A DNA stretch of 64,000 nt from Isoptericola dokdonensis DS-3 (GCF_001636295.1 NZ_CP014209.1:62001-126000); one strand, 5' to 3'; counted from the stretch's first letter, positions 26,838 through 35,939 are shown. The notes: generated by a model not told the origin, from the letters alone. Translations and numbers: made by a program.

Positions 26838-28223
26838 TCAGTCCTGGGCGAGCGCCTGGAGCAGGAGCGCCTGCGCGAGGGCCATGTGCTCGATCTCGCT
26901 CGGGTCGACGCTCTCGTCGGGCCCGTGGATGTTGGCGTGCTGGGCGTCCTCCGGTCCGACGAGCACGAAGTCGGCGTGCGGCGCGACGGCGCGCAGGGTC
27001 TCCAGGAGCGGGATCGAGCCACCGGAGCCGACCGTCTCGACGGGCCGTCCGTAGGACGTGGCGAGCGCGTCCCGCATGAGGCCGAACGCCCGCCCGTCGG
27101 TGGGCTGCGAGAACGGCGGCGACTTCTTGTCCTCGGTGACGGTGACCCGCGCGTTGCCGGGCACGTGCGCGCGCAGGTGCGCGACGAGGGCGTCCATCGC
27201 CTCCTGGGCGTCCTGCCCCGGCGGGATGCGCATCGCCACCACGGCCTTCGCCCGCGGCTGGAGCACGTTGGACGCCTCGGCGGTCGGGGTCACGTCCATG
27301 CCGAGCACGCTGACCGACGGGCGGGCCCACAGCCGGGACGCGACGCGGCCCGTACCGACGAGGTCGACGCCGTCGAGCACGCCCGCGTTCGCGCGCAGCA
27401 GCTCCTCGGCGTGGTCCGCGCCGTCCCACTCGCCCGACGCGACGCCCTGGACCGCGCACGCGCCGTCGTCGTCGACGAGCGTGGCGAGGGCCCGGATCAG
27501 CGCCATGAGGGCGTCGGGCGCGGCGCCGCCGAAGAGGCCGGAGTGGACGGGTGCGGCGAGCGTCTCGACCTCGATCACGGCCTTGACGTGGCCGCGCAGC
27601 CCGACGCTCAGCACGGGCTCGCCCACCACGAGGTTGCCCATGTCGGCGACCACCATGACGTCGGCCTGGAAGTCGTCCGGGTGCGCCACGACGTGCGCCT
27701 CCAGGTGGGAGATCGTCTCCTCCTCGCCCTCGACCACCAGCCGCACCCCGACGGGCGGGCGACCGTCGAACGCGGCGAGCGTGGCGAGGTGGATCGCGAC
27801 GCCGCCCTTGTCGTCGGCGGCGCCGCGCCCGTGCAGGCGTCCGTCCACCCAGGTCGGCGTCCACGGGTCGGTGGACCACTGCTGCGACGCGGGCACCGGC
27901 TGGACGTCGTAGTGGGCGTACAGCAGGACGGTCGGGCGGCCCGGGGGAGCCGGGATCTCCGCGGTGACGGCGGGGTACCCGCCGTCGACGGGCGTCACGT
28001 GCGCCTCGACGCCGTGCCGGCCGAACGCGTCGACGATCCGCTGTGCCGCCGCGTGGACGGGCTCGGGCGGGAAGCCCGGGAACGCGCACGACGGGATCGC
28101 GACGAGCGCCTCGAGCTCGGCGAGCACCTCGGGCATGAGGCCGGCGATCTTCGGGCGCAGCACGGAGTCGTCGAGGGCGGGGCCGCCCGGTCCCGGGACG
28201 CCGTCGCTGGTGGGAGCGGTCAT
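26838..28223 (-). CDS. M20 family metallopeptidase (dipeptidase)
   Basis: 461 residues, two-zinc aminoacylase/carboxypeptidase fold. Metal site: LLYAHYDVQP (H104, D106), GAADDKGGV (bridging Asp), VVEGEEE (catalytic Glu and ligand). The dimerisation lid follows, from about residue 205. Related to peptidases that cleave dipeptides such as carnosine or Cys-Gly; exact substrate unknown. Leaderless ATG with TACCGT 6 nt upstream. Same strand as the Dcu transporter, 55 nt away, perhaps cotranscribed. Confidence 0.92.
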   Translation of the reverse strand: MTAPTSDGVPGPGGPALDDSVLRPKIAGLMPEVLAELEALVAIPSCAFPGFPPEPVHAAAQRIVDAFGRHGVEAHVTPVDGGYPAVTAEIPAPPGRPTVLLYAHYDVQPVPASQQWSTDPWTPTWVDGRLHGRGAADDKGGVAIHLATLAAFDGRPPVGVRLVVEGEEETISHLEAHVVAHPDDFQADVMVVADMGNLVVGEPVLSVGLRGHVKAVIEVETLAAPVHSGLFGGAAPDALMALIRALATLVDDDGACAVQGVASGEWDGADHAEELLRANAGVLDGVDLVGTGRVASRLWARPSVSVLGMDVTPTAEASNVLQPRAKAVVAMRIPPGQDAQEAMDALVAHLRAHVPGNARVTVTEDKKSPPFSQPTDGRAFGLMRDALATSYGRPVETVGSGGSIPLLETLRAVAPHADFVLVGPEDAQHANIHGPDESVDPSEIEHMALAQALLLQALAQD

Positions 28224-28229
28224 GGCTCG

Positions 28230-28235
28230 ACGGTA
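28230..28235 (-). promoter_or_regulatory. -10 box of the M20 peptidase gene
   Basis: TACCGT on the minus strand, 6 nt before the ATG at 28223. Confidence 0.55.
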
Positions 28236-28299
28236 GCGCCGGGCCGCGGGCTCGGCGCGACGAAGCCGGCCGCCCGGACCCGGTCGGTGCGGACGGCGC

Positions 28300-28797
28300 T
28301 CAGCGGGCGACGTCGGCGGTGACGCCCCCGGTGAGCCGCAGCAGGTCCGCCGGGGCGAGGGAGAGGTCGAGGCCGCGGCGTCCGGCCGAGATGTAGACGA
28401 CGTCGAACCCGGTCGCGGTGGCGTCCAGCACGGTGCGCAGCCGCTGCTTCTGCCCGAGCGGGGAGATGCCGCCGACGACGTACCCGGTGGCGCGCTGCGC
28501 GACGGCCAGGTCGGCCATCGTGGCCCGCTTGCCGCCGACGGCGCGGGCCAGCGCCTTGAGGTCGAGGCTCCCGGCGACGGGCACGATCCCGACGACGAGC
28601 GCGCCGTCGACGTCCGCGAGGAGCGTCTTGAACACCTGGGCGGGGTCGGCGCCCAGCGCGGCGGCGGCCTCCAGCCCGTAGCTCAGACCGGAGGCGGGGT
28701 CGTGCTCGTAGGGGTGCAGGGTGTAAGGGACGCCCGCCCGGTCGAGCGCGACGATCGCCGGGGTGCCGTGGGAGGTCTGCGCGTTCTTCTTCGCCAC
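28300..28797 (-). CDS. ybaK: Aminoacyl-tRNA deacylase, YbaK/EbsC type
   Basis: 165 residues. Clears mischarged Cys-tRNA(Pro) in trans. Motifs: TPAIVALDRAGVPYTLHPYEHD at the start, the catalytic lysine in VFKTLLADVDG, GSLDLKALARAVGGKRATMAD and GYVVGGISPLGQKQRLRTVLD, the usual YbaK order. GTG at 28797 with CACAAT 7 nt upstream; the frame is open far beyond, without support. Divergent from the TauE-like permease. Confidence 0.92.
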   Translation of the reverse strand: MAKKNAQTSHGTPAIVALDRAGVPYTLHPYEHDPASGLSYGLEAAAALGADPAQVFKTLLADVDGALVVGIVPVAGSLDLKALARAVGGKRATMADLAVAQRATGYVVGGISPLGQKQRLRTVLDATATGFDVVYISAGRRGLDLSLAPADLLRLTGGVTADVAR

Positions 28798-28864
28798 GCG
28801 GCCGATTGTGCCGGACGGCACCCACCGGGCGCCCGGTCGCGTCCGGTCCGTGGGCGCAGTCCCG

Positions 28865-28870
28865 TACCGT
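28865..28870 (+). promoter_or_regulatory. -10 box of the TauE/SafE gene
   Basis: TACCGT, 6 nt before the GTG at 28877. Confidence 0.5.
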
Positions 28871-28876
28871 GGGCGG

Positions 28877-29629
28877 GTGCTCGCCCTCCTCGTCCTGGCC
28901 ATCCTCGTCGGCGGGGCGCTCCAGCGTGTGACGGGGATGGGCTTCGGGCTGGTCGCCGGACCGTTCATCGTGCTCATCGTCGGCCCGCTCGAGGGTGTCC
29001 TGTTCGTCAACCTCGCGGGCGCGATCGCCTCGACGGTGATCCTCGGGCGCGTGGTGCGCGACGTCGAGTGGGCGAAGTTCGGCTGGCTGCTCGCCTCGTC
29101 GCTGGTCGTCACCGTGCCCGCCGCGCTGCTGCTGCGCGACGTCAGCGCCCCGGTCCTGGAGATCACGGTCGGCGCGATCGTGATCCTCGCGATGACGCTC
29201 GCCGTGGTCACCTCGCGGCTGCGCGCGCACGGCACCCACGTGGTGCGGCCGGACGCCCGCTGGCCGCTCACGCTGACGGGGATGTCCAGCGGCGTCGGGT
29301 CGGTGGCCGCCGGGATCGGCGGCCCGCCCGTGGCCGTCTACGCCGTCCTCAGCGACTGGGAGCCGAAGAAGTTCGCCGCGACCGCCCAGCCGTACTTCGC
29401 CGCGAACGCGCTGGCCGCGCTCACCGCCAAGCTGGTCCTCGCCGACGCGTCGTTCCCCGCCCTCGACCCGTGGCAGTGGGTGGTGGTGATGGCGGCGATC
29501 CTGGGCGGCCTCGGCATCGGCGAGGTCCTCGCGCCGCGCGTGTCGGCCGCGCGCACCCGTCAGGTGCTCGTCGCGCTGGCGTACGTCGGCGGCGCCGCGA
29601 CCCTCGTGCGCGGCGCCGTCGGCCTCTGA
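28877..29629 (+). CDS. TauE/SafE-family permease
   Basis: 250 residues, about 8 hydrophobic segments; family of exporters of sulfite and organosulfonates, substrate not known here. Internal repeats of the family are seen: LQRVTGMGFGLVAGPFIVLIVG at the start and LTGMSSGVGSVAAGIGGPPVAVYAV near residue 135, both with the G-x-G-P pattern. GTG at 28877; an ATG-start extension of 38 codons overlaps the ybaK promoter and is rejected. Confidence 0.87.
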   Translation: MLALLVLAILVGGALQRVTGMGFGLVAGPFIVLIVGPLEGVLFVNLAGAIASTVILGRVVRDVEWAKFGWLLASSLVVTVPAALLLRDVSAPVLEITVGAIVILAMTLAVVTSRLRAHGTHVVRPDARWPLTLTGMSSGVGSVAAGIGGPPVAVYAVLSDWEPKKFAATAQPYFAANALAALTAKLVLADASFPALDPWQWVVVMAAILGGLGIGEVLAPRVSAARTRQVLVALAYVGGAATLVRGAVGL

Positions 29630-29648
29630 GCCCTGGTCGTCGGGCTGG

Positions 29649-32360
29649 TCAGAGGCGCCCGACGCCGAGCACCCGCACCGCCGGTGCGCCCGCCTCGTCG
29701 CTCGCGGCGAGGTCGACGTGGGCGGTGATCGCCCAGTCGCGGTCGCCGTCGGCGTCGTCGAGCACCTGCCGCACCCACCACACGCCCGCCGGGACCGCGG
29801 ACGAGTCCGCCGGCAGCGCGCCGGACGGCAGCTCGGCGCCCGGCTCCAGGATCGTCACGAGCGCGCTGGCGCGGGACTGCGGCCCGATGCCGATCGCCTC
29901 GTCGCCCTGCGCCTCGAACAGCGCGTCGAGGGCGTCGGCCCACGCGTCGCCGTCCCAGCCGGACGCGGCGTCGAGCCGGCCCAGGGCGTCGTAGTCCTCG
30001 CGGGCGGCGAGCTCGACCCGGCGGTACAGCGCGTTGCGCACCAGGCGGCGGAACGAGCGCGGGTTGCCCGTGACCGGGCGGGCCGGGGCCTCGGCACCCG
30101 CCTCGGCGAGCTCACCCTCCACGACGTCGTCGGCGTCGTCGTCGACCGGGTTCTGCAGCCGCTCCCACTCGTCCAGCAGCGACGAGTCGACGCCGCGCAC
30201 CAGCTCACCGAGCCACTCGACGACCTCCGCGACGTCCTCGGTGCGGTGCTCCTCGGGCACGACCTGGCGCACCGCGCGGTAGGCGTCGGCGAGGTAGCGC
30301 AGCACCACGCCCTCGGTGCGCTCCAGCGCGTAGGTGCTGACGAGCTCGGCGAACGTCATCGCCTGCTCCAGCATGTCCCGCACCACCGACTTGGGGGCGA
30401 GCTCGGCGTCGGCGACCCACGGGTTCGAGCGCTTGTACATCTCGAAGGCCGGGCCGAGGAGGTCCGCCAGCGGCTTCGGCCAGGACACCTCCTCGAGCAG
30501 CTCCATGCGCTCGTCGTACTCGATGCCCTCGGCCTTCATCGCCGCGACGGCCTCGCCGCGTGCCTTCTTCTGCTGGCCGTAGAGGATCTGGCGCGGGTCG
30601 TCGAGGGTGGCCTCGATGACGGAGACGACGTCGAGGGCGTGCGTGGGCGAGTCCACGTCCAGCAGGTCCATCGCGGCCAGGGCGAACGGGGACAGCGGCG
30701 CGTTGAGCGCGAAGTCGCGGGGCAGGTCGACGACGAGCCGCACGCTCGGCCGGTACCCGGCGGGGCGCGAAGCGTCGGGCACGCGGACCTTCTCCACGAC
30801 GCCCGCGACGCGCAGCGACCGGTAGATGCGCAGCGCCTGGCGCACGTGCTCGGCCTGCTGGGCGTCGGTGTCGTGGTTGGCGGTGAGCAGGTGCCGCATC
30901 GCCTCGACCGGGTCGACGGCGTCGTGCCGGGCGCCGTCGCCGCGGGTGCGCGCCAGCACGTTGAGCACCATCGCGTGGTTGACGGAGAACCGGCTCGACA
31001 GCGGCTCCGGCGGGGCGTCCCGCAGCCGCTCGAACGTCGAGTCCGTCCAGTTGACCGACCCGGTGGGGGCCTTCTTGCGGACGATCTTCTTCAGCTTCTT
31101 CGGGTCGTCGCCCGCCTTGGCGACGGCCTTGCGGTTCTCGATGACGTGCTCGGGCGCCATGACGAGCACCTCGCCGAGCGTGTCGAACCCGGCCCGCCCG
31201 GCACGGCCCGCGATCTGGTGGAACTCGCGCGCCGACAGGTGACGCATCCGCTCGCCGTCGAACTTCACCAGCGACGTCATGAGCACGGTGCGGATCGGCA
31301 CGTTGATGCCGACGCCGAGCGTGTCGGTGCCGCAGACGACCTTGAGCAGACCCTTCTGGGTGAGCCGTTCGACGAGCCGCCGGTACTTGGGCAGCATCCC
31401 TGCGTGGTGGACGCCGATGCCGGAGCGCAGGTACTTGCTCAGCACCTTGCCGAACCCGGTGCCGAACCGGAACGCGCCGATCTCGGCGACGATCGCGTCC
31501 TTCTCCTCCTTGGTCGCGATCTTCGAGCTGAGCAGCGCCTGCGCCCGGTCGACGGCGTCCTTCTGCGTGAAGTGCACGACGTACACCGGGGCGCGGCGGG
31601 TCTGGACGAGCTCGTCGATGACCTCGGGCAGCGGCTCCAGCACGTAGGAGAAGGTCAGCGGGACGGGCCGCTCGGCGTCCGCGACCTCGGCGACGTCACG
31701 GCCCGTGCGCTCGGTGAGGTCCTCGCGCAGCCGCGTGGTGTCCCCGAGGGTGGCGCTCATGAGCAGGAACTGGGTGTGCGGCAGCTCCAGCAGCGGCACC
31801 TGCCACGCCCAGCCGCGCTGCGGGTCGCCGTAGTAGTGGAACTCGTCCATGACGACCTGCGCGATGAAGTCGTCGTCGCCGGGCGTGCCGGCGCCGCGGC
31901 GCAGCGCGAGGTTGGCGAGGATCTCCGCGGTGCAGCAGATGATCGGGGCGTCGGCGTTGACCGCGGAGTCGCCCGTCATCATGCCGACGTTGCGCGAGCC
32001 GAACGCCGCGACGAGGTCGAAGAACTTCTCGCTGACCAGCGCCTTGAGCGGCGCGGTGTAGTAGGTGCGGCCGCCGCCGCCGGAGCGGCGGGCCGCGAGC
32101 GCCGCGAACTGGGCGCCCATCGCGACCATCGACTTGCCGGACCCGGTGGGGGTCGCCAGGACGACGTGCGAGCCCGTCATGAGCTCGAGCAGCGCCTCCT
32201 CCTGGTGCGGGTAGAGGCTGCGGCCACCGCCGGCGGCCCACTGACCGAAGCCCTCGAACAGCACGTCCGGGTCCGGTGCCTTGCCGGTGGGGGCGGGCAG
32301 GTACGGCAGGAGCGTGCCGGCGGGGCGGGCGGTCGTGGGGGCGGCGTCGGTGGCAGTCAT
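29649..32360 (-). CDS. DEAD/DEAH-box helicase with DUF3516 domain
   Basis: 903-residue superfamily 2 helicase of the Ski2-like branch common in actinobacteria. Walker A: LATPTGSGKSMVA near residue 57; motif II VMDEFHYY near 168; SATLGD near 197; motif VI QIAGRAGRAGFDT near 385. The second half (about 500-890) is the DUF3516 domain specific to these proteins. RNA unwinding or repair is likely; targets unknown. The ATG at 32360 opens directly on MTATDAAPTTARPAGTLLPY; the helicase core begins at about residue 25. Stands alone. Confidence 0.93.
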   Translation of the reverse strand: MTATDAAPTTARPAGTLLPYLPAPTGKAPDPDVLFEGFGQWAAGGGRSLYPHQEEALLELMTGSHVVLATPTGSGKSMVAMGAQFAALAARRSGGGGRTYYTAPLKALVSEKFFDLVAAFGSRNVGMMTGDSAVNADAPIICCTAEILANLALRRGAGTPGDDDFIAQVVMDEFHYYGDPQRGWAWQVPLLELPHTQFLLMSATLGDTTRLREDLTERTGRDVAEVADAERPVPLTFSYVLEPLPEVIDELVQTRRAPVYVVHFTQKDAVDRAQALLSSKIATKEEKDAIVAEIGAFRFGTGFGKVLSKYLRSGIGVHHAGMLPKYRRLVERLTQKGLLKVVCGTDTLGVGINVPIRTVLMTSLVKFDGERMRHLSAREFHQIAGRAGRAGFDTLGEVLVMAPEHVIENRKAVAKAGDDPKKLKKIVRKKAPTGSVNWTDSTFERLRDAPPEPLSSRFSVNHAMVLNVLARTRGDGARHDAVDPVEAMRHLLTANHDTDAQQAEHVRQALRIYRSLRVAGVVEKVRVPDASRPAGYRPSVRLVVDLPRDFALNAPLSPFALAAMDLLDVDSPTHALDVVSVIEATLDDPRQILYGQQKKARGEAVAAMKAEGIEYDERMELLEEVSWPKPLADLLGPAFEMYKRSNPWVADAELAPKSVVRDMLEQAMTFAELVSTYALERTEGVVLRYLADAYRAVRQVVPEEHRTEDVAEVVEWLGELVRGVDSSLLDEWERLQNPVDDDADDVVEGELAEAGAEAPARPVTGNPRSFRRLVRNALYRRVELAAREDYDALGRLDAASGWDGDAWADALDALFEAQGDEAIGIGPQSRASALVTILEPGAELPSGALPADSSAVPAGVWWVRQVLDDADGDRDWAITAHVDLAASDEAGAPAVRVLGVGRL

Positions 32361-32429
32361 CGTGCGGTCATTGTGTCAGCCGGGACGCCGGGCCCGGGTG
32401 CCGGTGGGCGAGGGGTGCCCGACGTGCCC

Positions 32430-32450
32430 CCGGCGCGCGACGCGCGCCGG
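32430..32450. repeat. 21-bp GC palindrome between helicase and LPMO genes
   Basis: CCGGCGCGCG-A-CGCGCGCCGG, perfect 10-bp arms. It lies upstream of the helicase and downstream of the LPMO gene. Terminator of the LPMO gene or simple GC palindrome; the rest of 32361-32542 shows nothing further. Confidence 0.5.
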
Positions 32451-32542
32451 CTCTCTCCACGAGGAGTCGCGGGGAGAACCGGCACGCTCGATGCCGTGCA
32501 CGCCCGGGATCGGGGGACCGGGCGGTCGTCCGGGGTGCTGCG

Positions 32543-33271
32543 TCAACAGGCTCCGAGGTCCTGCCAGACGCCCCACTGGCCGGCGGACGCCGGGCTCTCG
32601 CCGCGGGTCCACCACTTGGCCTTGTAGACGTGGCCCTGGTAGGTGACCTCCGTGCCGCCGACGTAGGCGGTGCCGGCGTCCCAGACGGTGCCGGTGCAGT
32701 CGCCCGGCGGCGTGGGATCGGTGGGCGTCGGGGTGGGGGTCGGGTTGCCGCCACCGCTGCCGACGGTGACGTCGACGCAGGAGTAGAACGCCATCGCGGT
32801 GTCGGCGACGTTCCAGCGCGCGAGGATGGTGTGGTTCCCCTGGGGCAGGTTGTCGAGCGAGTGCTCGACGATCTGGTTCGGGCGTGCTCCGTTGTCGTTG
32901 AACGTGCGGTGCAGCACGCCGTCGACGAAGTACTCCCAGGTGCTCGTGGCGTGCATGGCCGTGAGCTTCCACTTCATGGTCACCGAGGAACCGATCTGGG
33001 TGCGGGGCCACGGCTTGGAGGTGTCGTCGAGGATCGCGAACCCGGCGTTGTCGCCGGAGCACTTCATCGAGCCCTTGGGGGCCTCGACGCTCTGGGGCTC
33101 GTACTTGACGCCTCCGCAGTCGAAGGACACGGCGCCGCTGGCGCAGTGGTCCTGGCGGCTCGGGGGGTTGGTGATCCAGCCGTGGGCCGAGGCCGCGGGG
33201 GCCAGGGCCACGGGGGCGAGCAGGGCGGCCGCGCCGACCACGGCACCGACCAGGGCTGAACGCCATCGCAT
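32543..33271 (-). CDS. Secreted lytic polysaccharide monooxygenase (AA10) with CBM5/12
   Basis: Copper enzyme that oxidatively cuts crystalline chitin or cellulose. 242 residues: Sec signal peptide 1-29 ending PAASA, then mature His30 (HGWITNPPSRQDHC), the required N-terminal half of the copper histidine brace; second ligand His107 in LTAMHATSTWEYF; AFYSCVDV near 161 supplies the axial-site aromatic. A Thr-Pro linker (178-190) leads to a 50-residue carbohydrate-binding module with W197, W220/W221, W233 and W236 (AKWWTRGESP pattern of CBM5/12). The CBM type leans towards chitin, but cellulose is not excluded. ATG at 33271 with CAGGAG upstream; a longer frame would bury the signal peptide. No glycoside hydrolase nearby. 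Confidence 0.95.
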   Translation of the reverse strand: MRWRSALVGAVVGAAALLAPVALAPAASAHGWITNPPSRQDHCASGAVSFDCGGVKYEPQSVEAPKGSMKCSGDNAGFAILDDTSKPWPRTQIGSSVTMKWKLTAMHATSTWEYFVDGVLHRTFNDNGARPNQIVEHSLDNLPQGNHTILARWNVADTAMAFYSCVDVTVGSGGGNPTPTPTPTDPTPPGDCTGTVWDAGTAYVGGTEVTYQGHVYKAKWWTRGESPASAGQWGVWQDLGAC

Positions 33272-33373
33272 GGGGAACTCCTGTTCGTCAGGAAACTGGA
33301 CAAATTCGACGCTAGGTCGTCGTCCGTCCCCGCACATCAGGAGAACCGCGTAGATCTGCCCACTTTCCCGAGG

Positions 33374-33421
33374 CGTGCGGGTACGTGGTCGCCCGTATGC
33401 GGGCGACCACGTACCCGCACG
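33374..33421. repeat. 22-bp perfect hairpin between LPMO and EamA genes
   Basis: Arms 33374-33395 and 33400-33421 with TATG loop, directly after the EamA stop (minus strand). Works as a terminator for the EamA gene and shields the LPMO promoter; no T-tract. Confidence 0.75.
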
Positions 33422-33424
33422 GCC

Positions 33425-34423
33425 TCAGGCGACGGGGGTCACCGCGACCGGGACCGCCCGGCGGGCCGTGGCGGCCTCGCCCTGCTGGACGGCGACGACG
33501 CCGCCGAGCACCAGCAGTCCGCCGAGCAGCTGGACGGGGGCGGGCAGCTCGCCGAGCAGGAGCCAGGCGAGCACGACGGCGGAGACCACCTCGAGCAGCC
33601 CGACGAAGGACGCCCGCCGCGCGCCGAGCCGGCGTCCGGCGGCGATGCCCGAGACGTAGGCGAGCCCGGCGGTGACCAGGCCGAGCGCGCCGAGCACCAC
33701 GCCGACCGGCACGGTGGCGCCGCCGAGGGTGGCGGGCTCGGCCGCGACCGTCAGGGGCAGGAGGCCGACGGCGCCGAGAGTGCCCAGCAGCACCGTGCCG
33801 ACGGTGAGCCCGCCCGCGGCGAGGGTGAGCGGGGGCAGGCCCGTGTCGGCCCGGGCGTTGATGACGAAGTAGGTCGCCGCACCCACCATGGCGCCGAGCG
33901 ACCAGGCCACGCCCACGGGCGAGGGTGCCGCGCCCGACAGGTCGAGCACGAGCACCAGGCCGGCGGCGGCCAGGCCGACGCCGAGCAGCGTCAGGCCGCC
34001 CGGGCGCTGACCGTGGCGGACCCAGAACCAGCCGACGACGGCCGCGGGCGCCGTGTACTCGATGAGCAGCGCCGGCCCGACCTGCATGTGCTGGATGGCG
34101 GCGAAGTAGCAGAACTGGGCGCCGGCGACGCCGAGCGCACCGTAGGCGACGACGATCCGCCAGCTCCGGCGCACGGGCGTCCAGTCGCCGCGGAGGGCGG
34201 CGATGCCGAACGGCAGGACGACCAGCGCCCCGGTGGCCACGCGCACGAGCACGACGGCGCCGGGCGACCACCCGGTGGCGAAGAGGCTCGCGGCCAGTGG
34301 GCCGGACAGGCTGAAGCTGAGCGCGGAGACGACGGCGAGGGCCAGGCCGACGGTCGTCGTGGACCGGAATCCGGTCGAGGAGGGCGCGCCCCCCGGGGCG
34401 GCGTCATGCGCCATCGATGTCAT
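33425..34423 (-). CDS. EamA-family transporter (DMT superfamily)
   Basis: 332 residues, ten hydrophobic segments in two EamA repeats (about 20-150 and 165-315), e.g. GLALAVVSALSFSLSGPLAA and GLVTAGLAYVSGIAAGRRLG. Exports or imports small metabolites; substrate unknown. ATG at 34423 (a second ATG three codons in is possible). It has the best promoter of the region and is divergent from a CGNR zinc-finger regulator 39 bp away, which suggests that the regulator controls it. Confidence 0.88.
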   Translation of the reverse strand: MTSMAHDAAPGGAPSSTGFRSTTTVGLALAVVSALSFSLSGPLAASLFATGWSPGAVVLVRVATGALVVLPFGIAALRGDWTPVRRSWRIVVAYGALGVAGAQFCYFAAIQHMQVGPALLIEYTAPAAVVGWFWVRHGQRPGGLTLLGVGLAAAGLVLVLDLSGAAPSPVGVAWSLGAMVGAATYFVINARADTGLPPLTLAAGGLTVGTVLLGTLGAVGLLPLTVAAEPATLGGATVPVGVVLGALGLVTAGLAYVSGIAAGRRLGARRASFVGLLEVVSAVVLAWLLLGELPAPVQLLGGLLVLGGVVAVQQGEAATARRAVPVAVTPVA

Positions 34424-34431
34424 GGCACATG

Positions 34432-34461
34432 ACGCTACGCGGGGGCCTGATAACGTGTCAA
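34432..34461 (-). promoter_or_regulatory. Promoter of the EamA transporter gene
   Basis: On the minus strand: TTGACA (34456-34461), 18-bp spacer, TAGCGT (34432-34437), 8 nt before the ATG. The -35 overlaps the -10 and start region of the divergent CGNR gene. Confidence 0.65.
34451..34456 (+). promoter_or_regulatory. -10 box, leaderless CGNR gene
   Basis: TAACGT, 6 nt before the ATG at 34463. It shares DNA with the opposing EamA promoter, so the two should compete. Confidence 0.55.
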
Positions 34462-34462
34462 C

Positions 34463-35002
34463 ATGGTCTTCGCGCATGACACCGCGTCCGCGCTCGTGTC
34501 CGCCGCCGCCCTCGCCAACGCCGTCGAACCCCCGCGGACGATCACCTCCGTCGCGGACCTCGACGCCTTCTACCGCGAGCAGGGGTACACCGGACGCCAC
34601 GACCGCACCACCGCCGAGCTCGACGCCGTCCTCGCCCTCGCCCCCCGGCTGCGCGCCCTGCTCCTCGCCGACCGCGACGACGCCCCCGACCTCGTCAACG
34701 CCGCCCTCGCCGAGACCCGCGCCGTGCCGCGCCTCGTCCGGCACGACCCCGAGGACTGGCACGTCCACGCCGTCCCCGACGACGCGCCCCTGGCCACCCG
34801 CATCCTCGTGGAGACCGCCATGGCGATGATCGACGTCGTGCGCGCCGACGCCCACGACCGCATCGGCACGTGCGCCGACGACACCTGCGAGGGTGTCGTC
34901 GTCGACCTGTCACGCAACCGGTCGCGCCGCTACTGCTCCACGACCTGCACCAACCGCAACGCCCAGGCCGCCCTGCGCGCGCGCCGCGCCGCCGAGGTCT
35001 GA
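34463..35002 (+). CDS. CGNR zinc-finger / ABATE-domain putative regulator
   Basis: 179 residues. N-terminal ABATE region (about 10-120), a putative sensor, and C-terminal CGNR zinc finger: GTCADDTCEGVVVDLSRN then RRYCSTTCTNRNAQAALRARR, with four cysteines; the NR of CGNR is kept in TNRNAQ, while CG is CT here. Thought to bind DNA. Divergent from the EamA transporter with overlapping promoters; probably its regulator. Confidence 0.88.
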   Translation: MVFAHDTASALVSAAALANAVEPPRTITSVADLDAFYREQGYTGRHDRTTAELDAVLALAPRLRALLLADRDDAPDLVNAALAETRAVPRLVRHDPEDWHVHAVPDDAPLATRILVETAMAMIDVVRADAHDRIGTCADDTCEGVVVDLSRNRSRRYCSTTCTNRNAQAALRARRAAEV

Positions 35003-35018
35003 GGCCGCCCCGCCGGGC

Positions 35019-35927
35019 TCAGGCCAGCGCGTCGCACACGGCCAGCAGCCGCGCCCGCACCGCCTGGCCGCGCTCGGCGAACCCGCGCTGACGGCGCACG
35101 TACTCCGCCTTGCCCTCCGGCGTCTCGATGGCCACCGGCTGCACGCCGTACGAGGACACGTCGTAGGGCGCCGCCGCCATGTCCGTGTACCGGATGTCGC
35201 GCGCCAGCTCGAACGCGTCCAGCAGCAGGTCGCCCGGCACCGCGGGCCCCAGCTTGAGGCACCACTTGTACAGGTCCATGCCCGCGTGCAGGCAGCCCGG
35301 CTGCTCCAGGGCGGGCTGGCGCTCGCGGGTCGGGGCGAGCAGGTTGCGGTCCCGGGCCTCGGGCGTGAAGAACCGGAACGCGTCGAAGTGGGAGCAGGCG
35401 ATGCGGTGCGACTCGACGACGGCGTCGGTGCCGTCGTGGCCGAGCCGCAGCGGCAGCGGGTGCCGGTGGTCCCGCCCGGCGCGCGCGTCGCGGTAGACCA
35501 TCGCCCACTCGTGCAGCCCGAAGCAGCCGAACGACCCCGGGCGGGACGCCGTCGCACCGACGAGCGCCCGCACGTAGGCCACGGTGTCACCGCGGTCGGC
35601 GAGGAACGCCGCGACGTCGAGCGCTGCGCCCGAGCCGCCGTCGGGCAGGGTCGTCTCGCGGTACCACCGCCACGACGCGTGCTCGTCGGCGTCGGCCAGC
35701 ACCGTGCCCGCGCCGGGGTGCCAGCGGCGTAGCTGCGCGACCCGCGTCGGGTAGTAGGTGAACAGGAAGTCCTCGATCGCGTGCTTCTCGCCGCGCTCGC
35801 GGGCCTCGCGCCAGACGCGCGTCAGGTCGTCGGCGCGGTCGGCGTGCGCCTGCGCCCGCGGGTGCCAGACGTCGGCGGGCAGCACGCGCGCGGACGCCGT
35901 CGGCGTCGAGACGGGGGCGGGAGGCAC
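35019..35927 (-). CDS. Conserved actinobacterial protein, often labelled 3-methyladenine DNA glycosylase
   Basis: 302 residues, no membrane segment. Recognisable conserved blocks: KHAIEDFLFTYYPTRVAQLRRWHPG near 48, PGSFGCFGLHEWAMVYRD near 130, RIACSHFDAFRFFTPEA near 178 and PGCLHAGMDLYKWCLKLGP near 210. Proteins of this family are common in actinobacteria and carry the glycosylase label in databases, but no HhH-GPD or AAG-type motif is visible, so the activity is unproven. GTG at 35927 with TACCCT 6 nt upstream (leaderless). Confidence 0.7.
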   Translation of the reverse strand: MPPAPVSTPTASARVLPADVWHPRAQAHADRADDLTRVWREARERGEKHAIEDFLFTYYPTRVAQLRRWHPGAGTVLADADEHASWRWYRETTLPDGGSGAALDVAAFLADRGDTVAYVRALVGATASRPGSFGCFGLHEWAMVYRDARAGRDHRHPLPLRLGHDGTDAVVESHRIACSHFDAFRFFTPEARDRNLLAPTRERQPALEQPGCLHAGMDLYKWCLKLGPAVPGDLLLDAFELARDIRYTDMAAAPYDVSSYGVQPVAIETPEGKAEYVRRQRGFAERGQAVRARLLAVCDALA

Positions 35928-35933
35928 TCGTCC

Positions 35934-35939
35934 AGGGTA
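35934..35939 (-). promoter_or_regulatory. -10 box of the gene at 35019-35927
   Basis: TACCCT on the minus strand, 6 nt before the GTG. Confidence 0.5.
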
